NCBI RefSeq assembly: GCF_000972845.2
Contig: NC_040018.1
Coordinates: 9,583,157 to 9,647,156 of the forward strand
Origin: Larimichthys crocea
Taxonomy: Eukaryota > Chordata > Actinopteri > Sciaenidae
Length of the DNA stretch: 64,000 nt
Direction: 5' to 3'
In this document: positions 57,246 to 64,000 of the stretch, one piece after another
Position numbering within the stretch: the first letter of the stretch is position 1
Layout of the letters: each line of letters opens with the position of its first letter
The notes under the pieces: generated by a model
Seen by the model: the letters and a program-made list of their open reading frames with translations, nothing else
Databases searched by the model: none
Told to the model about the DNA's origin: nothing
Made by a program: the position numbers and the translations under genes

Positions 57246-58219
57246 GGATGGTTATGATCGTGGGCTTGGCCACTGCAACATGATGTTGGGTTGCATTTCT
57301 CCAAAAGTTGAATCTGGCTCAGCTTCTCTGGCTGCAGGTCGCTGGATTTATTTATTTATTTTTTTGGACCCCCCCTACGCCCGCATTATCGCAGCCAAAA
57401 CACACTACCCCCACCCAAATGAATGGAAAAACCTGCATTTCTGACACAGCGCTGGATTTGGTCTGAATCTGGCCTTAGTCTTGCTTCTCTGTAGCAAACC
57501 GTCCTTCTATGAAGAATACTCTTTCTTTTTTTTTTTCTCATCGATGAAAAGCTTTGAATGTATCTGGCTTGTGTGGGAAATGAAAGATGGGAAGGCTTAC
57601 ACTGAAGTGAGAACACTGGTTCAATAGTAACCAACCATGCAGTCTTTGCAAGATGACTGTGATGAATACTTGCATAAATTGAATATATTGAGTGGTGGTT
57701 GGAGTTGTTTGAAGATTTCATTGGTTGATTCTCACAGCTGGTCTTCAAATCCGTTCTAACCTGCTCTCTCCTCCTTTGTGTTGGGACCTTTCATTTATCA
57801 GACTTTTTGTCCACCGGGTCTACAGCCTTGCCTTCTTTGTTGTCACTCCTACGAGAGGAGTGTGTATGTGTATGTGTGTGTGTGCCAGCCATTGCAGGGG
57901 CCTCTCCTCGAGATTTTTCACAGAATTTGGGCTTGGCTTTGTGATTCAAGGCTGGACAGTTGATCCAGGGGAGGACAGAGAGTGAAAAAGAATGCGACGA
58001 AGAAGAATGAGCGACTGACGGAGAGAAAGTTGGGAGGATGCCAGATTCTATTGAAAGTCTTTGCACAGCGTTTGAAGTCAGAGGATGAGGATTTAGAGGG
58101 AAGCAGGATTATTCAGAGTCAATACCCCTCAACAATCCAGGCGTTTGGGCTGCTGCAAAGAAACAACGTAGTCTGACCAACCACGGCTGTTCTTCTCTCT
58201 GCTTGCCTAATCCTGTTAC

Positions 58220-58305
58220 TAGGGCTGCACAATTAATCGAATATTAATCGTGATCATGATTTTGGCTCACCACAATTAAATGAACATGATTGACTGTGAT
58301 ATTTC
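58220..58305 (+). repeat. 'GGGCTGCACAATTAATCG' repeat fragment
   Basis: AGGGCTGCACAATTAATCGA followed by AATCGTGATCATGATTTTGG is the recognisable start of a common fish AT-rich dispersed element. Only about 85 bases are preserved. Confidence 0.55.
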
Positions 58306-60972
58306 TGTTTAAAATGTCTGCTCTGCTCATAGGAAACTTCGCTGCATGTCAAATCAAGCGCTTCTTAAACTCCCAACCAGTTGATCGAGATGTTTTGGCT
58401 TCGCTTCTGAGAGAGCTTTTATGCCGCTGTGCATGCAGCCTGCGGCAGCCTGTGCAGGAGTTTCCTGGATGCTGCAGTCATGGGTAGAATAGTAATATAC
58501 AATGGGGTGCAAAGGGCAAAACGGGACTCAAATGCCAGAAGTGAAAGCTAGGATCATCTTCTGTTGGTTGGAAGTGTTTGGGATTTAGGGCAAGTGATGT
58601 TAAACAAAGACCAAGCAAAGATTGCATAAGATGCAAAGCAACACCTGGAAAAAAAAAGACATCACAAACTGCTGTTTGATGAATTTCACAAGGCCAAGAA
58701 GAATAACACTGCTAATCCTGCATCACTGAATCCCCATCAATGCAAACATCTGTAACAGCGACACTGTACAGTGCACCACCACATCTTATAGAAAGATTTG
58801 TACTTTAGCAGGAATTTAGCACAACCATAGATGGTATAAAATATGGACATGGTCTCTGTGACGACACACAAGTTTCTGAAGAACCGTTCCACTCAGGTCA
58901 TCGGCGTCTTGACAGCCTACCTCTACCGCCCTCTGGCTATTTATAAAATGAGCAAAGACGTGGAGCATGGTTGAAGCTGAGGTGGGCCGAATGAACCCTA
59001 ATATAATTTGAACAGGTAAGTTTTGTATAAATTCACAATACACTTTGAATTCTATCCAAACCTTCCATCTGCATTGTTATAGCCAATACGCTAGGGTCAC
59101 ACAGGAGGCTGAAGCACCGCAAATCTCCCAAAAGCTTCATGGCTGGCTTGCAACCTGCAGCAATAGTTTTGCCATCTGTTCAATTTTTCCACACGCCATG
59201 ATCAAATCTGGCATGAAAACACACTTTGGGCCAATGAAAATCATGAAAAAACCCTTAAATGCTGCAACAGCACAGGTTTAGAGAGGTGACCACACTGACA
59301 AGAACAATGCAAGAATCAGGAATAATTCAGGGACTGGAATTTTGACACAGAAACCAAATGGAGACAGATTAGGCTCCTGGCTGTTGGCTTGCAGTCCATT
59401 AGAGGAAATTTATACTAATGACACGTTCAGCACAGATAAAAAAAACAAAAAACACTTTCAGTCGCTTTTGACAGATAGAACTCCTGCTTCATCTGCATAA
59501 CTGTTTAGAAAACAATTCCATTCATATCATTCCTCATTTCTCGGAGTAATGTGCTTTGTTGAAAGTAGATCTAGTCGACATTCAAAAAGTTCTTCTGCAG
59601 TCTTTAGTTACAAACACCTGCATGGCACAGAAAACTAAACAGAAGACAGTTCAGTTTGAGGTTTAACCACAAGACCACGAGCCGACAGCTGCAAAGTTCC
59701 TTCAACAAGTCAAACTCTTATAAAGCAGCATTTCTGGGACTCTAAACATTTTTTTAAATGCAAGTTGATCCTTAAAGCCTTTGAGAGTAAACACTAAGTA
59801 AACACTAAAATAAGGTGGAGAATTGAGTAGAATCAAAGTGGTGAAATCAGAAATATCCTACTAGAAATCCCTCCTCCTCTGTTACACTGTCCTCCTGCGG
59901 GAAAATGCTTTATTATACTTCAATTACTCCCAGTAACCAAGTGCAGGCTGCTCTGGTTTAACTTGTGTTTCTAAGAGTTGCACATGTTGCGATCAGTGAT
60001 CGGCCCAAAAACTCCTGATCAGAGCACTTAACCACAGAGTATTAACCATCAGGTATTAAGCCAAGTATAGTGTAGTATACATAATATTTTATATTTGAAA
60101 ATGTATAAAAGGAAATCTGGGGGACTTTTTGCCATGTCATCACCATTCATACATTTACAACTACTGTGTTATGATAATTGTTCACGGGATCACAAACTTC
60201 TTCACAGATCCAGCCAGATGTGCATTTCTGTTCCCAATGTGCACCAGGCTGATGTATTTATCTATTAAATATACAACATTTTCTTTAGGGGAGCAAGCCT
60301 CTAAAAGTTCTGGTCCACCCTCCACAGTTTCACAAAATCCTGTAGGAAACACTGTGTCAATAAATGTGCCTGTACATTGCCTCCAGATAGCTTGAGCCAT
60401 TCTTAATTTCAAATGTTTGTCACTGTTAAGAGCTGTCAGCCGTCGGTGCCCTCTTTCACACGCACTCCAAGAAAGTGGTTGTGGCTGTCTGTGAGGAGAC
60501 GTCAGTCAAACCTGTAGTAAAATTTGACTTCCTAAACCACAAAGAGTTCATCTACAGAACACTTACTGAGAAGGCTCTGAGGCGTGGGCCTCACCCAAAG
60601 AGACATTTGCTACATGTTAGCTACCTAGGCAGGATATATACTGTCTGGTCTTGGCCTTGACTTGGTCTCGGTTTAGCTGGTCTTGACTACAACACTGCTA
60701 CAACGTTTAAGAATTTCTTGAATGACTTAATGTTTTTATGTGAACATGTTTTCATTCCCGACGTGTTTCTGTGCTGTGTCATTCTTTCACATTGTTATTT
60801 TACTTTTGTCTTTTTAACGACAGAAACCCAAGACACGGAAATTGCTGAGTTATATTGTCTTTTTCCATAAATAACTTTTTAATATCCAGCATCCTCATCC
60901 GACACTCCCCGAGAAACCCTTGAGAGCTTTTACAGTGTCAGACGTGAAGCTAATTGCTGACTCTCCATCATT

Positions 60973-60975
<3 letters not shown>

Positions 60976-61014
<39 letters not shown>
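60976..61014. repeat. (GT)n microsatellite
   Basis: About nineteen GT units in gpc5 intron 2. Confidence 0.96.
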
Positions 61015-61017
<3 letters not shown>

Positions 61018-62539
61018 GCTGCTCTGGAGCTCGGTTGACACACTTCTTCAAATCTTGAACCGCCGCTGTGTCCCAGAGGTGAACACTGGCGCTCACACAC
61101 ACTTGCCAACATGAATACACACTGGCTTTCTCTGTCTTAACATCTTGTCTCTTTCAAACACACACATTCTGCACACACTGCGCCGTAGCCACTCACTGCA
61201 TAGAGATGAGCCCTAAAAATACACAACCCGAGTCAGCACTTTACATTGTTTGTCTCCTGTGTGCCCGTTTGAAATGGAGATTTATGGCTGCTGGCTGTTG
61301 TCTCAGGGCCATTTTTTAGATTAGATGATACAGCGCGCAAACAGGAACTGTATCTTTATGACACATTCACACCGTTTTTTTTCCCTTTTAAAGATTTACA
61401 TAGTGTCGAGCTGTGTGTAGACCAGGGTAATATTCCAGTGTGATGTTTGTGCAGGAGAGCTGACTGTGCAGCTAAAAGATTTACAGCTGTTAGCAGTGTA
61501 GGACGACAGCGGAGACTGAGCTGACGCTCGCTGCTTTCCGCACAAACCATGTTACTTTGATTTGGTGGTATGTTAAGTGAACGGTTTGGGCCCATAATAG
61601 GCCCTTTTTCTGGAAGTAACCCTCAAGTTAAACCAAAAAAAAAAAATCTTTAAATAATTTAGATGCCCAGCTTCACGATAAACCAGACACAAATAAGTGC
61701 TGTGCTGCTACATCAGAACATCTGACTGAGGAAACTTACTTTATGTAATGGATACCAAGAGGAAACACGCCGCAAACACACCGCAGTTTTTGTGAAAACA
61801 TCAGTGTGATTTATTTATTTTTTTTCACTATACGACTCTTGGTATGTTTCTTAGGATTGTGCGTCTCTGTTTCACTGTAGTTGTTTGGAGAAGAGAAATC
61901 ACTTTTTCTGTCAGTCTGACGGAAGGAAGTATTTCCTGAGCAAGGAAGGAGTCTCCAGGGATTAGTCTGTAGTCGTCTGGGCGATGAAATCCTAAACACG
62001 GCAACACACAGCAACACACCAAGCCCACTGTCTGCTCCCACTCTCGCCTCTTCTCCTCCCCCTCCCTTCATCCTGTCCTTCTCCCCGACATGGCAGATAT
62101 AATGGTATAATTGTTCTGCTTATCACTAGTATCCTGGCATGAGTGACAAATGAATGTTGTTTTTATAGCAGCGAGTCCAGTGTCTGGTGGCTGGTTCAGA
62201 ACCGTTGATAAGATTCTGATTTGTCCCTATGGAAGTATCTGTTTTCTGTAGTTAGCTCAGATGGGGTTAACAAGGCAGTTTTTCCTCATCTCCACGATGA
62301 CGTGATGGTCTTTACAAGCACGCGCCACAACAGGAGATACTTTTAAACAAGTTTAATCACTGCTTTCAGGCTCAGCCAAAACTGCATTAAAGAGTGAAGT
62401 GATTTTATTTGGTTTTATTCTGTCGTAAAACAGTGAACATCAGATGCTTTCAAGTATTCATTTATCATTTATTTATGGCCTTTGTCAAGCAAAAATGTCT
62501 TCGTACAGTTTCTGGTTTTAGCTACATAAATGTGATATT

Positions 62540-62715
62540 ATGAGTGAAGGCTGAATGTATTTGTGTTTTGGATAGTTGATCAGACAAAATTAGTCATCTG
62601 AAGACGTCACCTTGGCTTCTGGAGAATTAAGATTTTTCAAAAAAATAAACGAGAAGTCAGTCGATGATGAAAATAATTAGCTATTAATTAATAATAGTTA
62701 CTTGCAGCCCTAAAA
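62540..62715 (-). mobile_element. GGCTGCAACTAACAATTATTTT-type repeat, reverse orientation
   Basis: AGTTGATCAGACAAAATTAG, GAGAAGTCAGTCGATGATGA and the terminal AGTTACTTGCAGCCCTAAAA match the reverse complement of the family seen at 50590. The left part is truncated. Confidence 0.65.
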
Positions 62716-63865
62716 TCAATGAATCATCCTGGTCTGTACAAGTGAACAATAGAGAGACTGCTGTGTCCGTGTTCCACAGTTTACTAAATGAATAGTTCAA
62801 ATCTTGTTCATCCTGAGTTTTATATGATGCATTCATCTCAGATCTTTACTTCTGTGAATCTGTCACTGTGAATGAGAATCCAGAGAACCAGGATCAGGAT
62901 TTAAAGTTTACTCGATATATTCTCTGGAATAATAACTTTAAAAACCTACATTCTGTCTGGCACATAGTACTTTGAGCTCTTGTGTTTTAAAGGCTGCTTT
63001 GTAAATAAAGCTCATTATCCTGGTTAAGGTAACAGGAAGGGGGCAGAAAGATGCTCCCACCTGCAAAATGAAATGCTAAATGAAGCCGAGTTTTACATAA
63101 TTGGGGCTAAGCTCTAAACTGGAAAATCTCATGACATCAGAAAAGAGCTGAAACAGCAGAACCATATTAAAAAAATCCCATAAAATGTCTTGAACTCATT
63201 GTTAATAACCCATGTATGAGCTGTGACAGAGGCTGTAATAGAAGCCCTGATATAAAAGCACTGCTGTTAAAACTTTTCTCTGACTTCACTGTTGGACAGA
63301 CACGTCTGCTACCTTTCTTTAAGACGTCGGGTTTGTCTGAATGCCAGCGCACCACTACGCATCTATAAGTCATAAGAGGTTATTTTAATTAGAAGTTCAT
63401 CAGTACGGTAATGGCTGCTTTTTTGTAGGCCAGTCAACGAGGTGAAATTACACAGCTTACCACTTTTAGACCCTTAAACATAATGTTCCATATCATCTTT
63501 TTTTTTTTTTATAAATCTAATGTAATTATCCAGGTCAATAGAGTAATCACTGGCATGCTGTGTCCATTAGGCGCTCTATTCAGGCTTATGACAGCCCTGT
63601 TGGCTCCTTCACCAGCATCTAACAGCTCCCTCAGGCCAGCCACAGGAAACCCTCAACAGCCTCACACAGAGCCACCTTTGAAAGCTAATGAAAGCTTTAT
63701 TATGATATTATTATTTTCACTCTGGCTCTTAAAACTGTGGCAGCCCCGCTCTCTCTGTCCGTCTGTGTTTCACTCTCTGCGTGTGCGCGCAACATGTGTT
63801 AAACCTGATGTTCCTACATGTGCAGCATGTATGAAAGGATATTTGACCTATACACACGACGTGCA

Positions 63866-63884
63866 CACACACACACACACACGC
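63866..63884. repeat. (CA)n microsatellite
   Basis: A short CA array grading into CGCACGCACACT. Confidence 0.85.
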
Positions 63885-64000
63885 ACGCACACTTACTTTC
63901 CTACAAGAAGCACTTGTGCCCCACTTTATTGACCCTCTCTGCTTCTTTTCCTGAACGGCATATTAAAGGCTATGTTCACAGCAGAGCTCTGTGCTCTTTG

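Overview
This window is vertebrate nuclear DNA and almost certainly comes from a ray-finned (teleost, probably percomorph) fish. Its genes have GT-AG introns and wide spacing. It is AT-rich, with many CA/GT and GATA microsatellites, and it carries several short terminal-inverted-repeat element families that are common in spiny-rayed fish. There are no bacterial-type operons and no CRISPR arrays. The species cannot be read from the sequence alone.

Layout, left to right. (1) 1-1312 (+): the last three coding exons of mitochondrial ribosomal protein L16 (mrpl16), cut by the left edge. (2) 2580-7845 (+): a complete eight-exon gene for the kinetochore protein CENP-Q (cenpq, 284 codons). (3) 9408-10957 (-): a two-coding-exon class A GPCR of the chemoattractant/prostaglandin type (357 codons, closest by eye to PTGDR2/CRTH2), convergent with cenpq. 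(4) About 11-25.6 kb: gene-poor DNA with microsatellites, TTAA-flanked and GGTCCAGTGTGT-type MITEs, a decayed LINE reverse-transcriptase fragment, and one TATA-linked candidate non-coding transcript. (5) 25683-32610 (+): a complete five-exon ephrin-B gene (319 codons, ephrin-B2-like and divergent enough to be the teleost b copy). (6) About 32.6-40.4 kb: its probable 3'UTR, repeats, and one exon-like open block on the minus strand. (7) About 40.6-43.4 kb (+): the miR-17~92 host gene, with a TATA/E2F-type promoter and all six hairpins in the ancestral order 17-18a-19a-20a-19b-92a within about 0.9 kb. (8) 44761 to beyond the right edge (+): the first two coding exons of glypican-5 (gpc5); the last 15 kb is its second intron, with repeats and no further exon that I can recognise.

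The pairing of mir17hg with gpc5, in the same order and on the same strand as on human 13q31, is conserved microsynteny and supports both calls. EFNB2 is also on human 13q (13q33) but far from GPC5, so in this fish two distant 13q neighbours sit about 12 kb apart. The genes do not form one pathway. The functional unit of most interest is the polycistronic microRNA locus.

No wholly new system is evident. The items most worth a second look are the microRNA cluster and its promoter, the divergent ephrin-B cytoplasmic tail, the unassigned minus-strand exon at 35.4-35.6 kb, and the candidate transcript at 21.3-22.2 kb. All family assignments come from reading translations and splice sites by eye; no database search was run.
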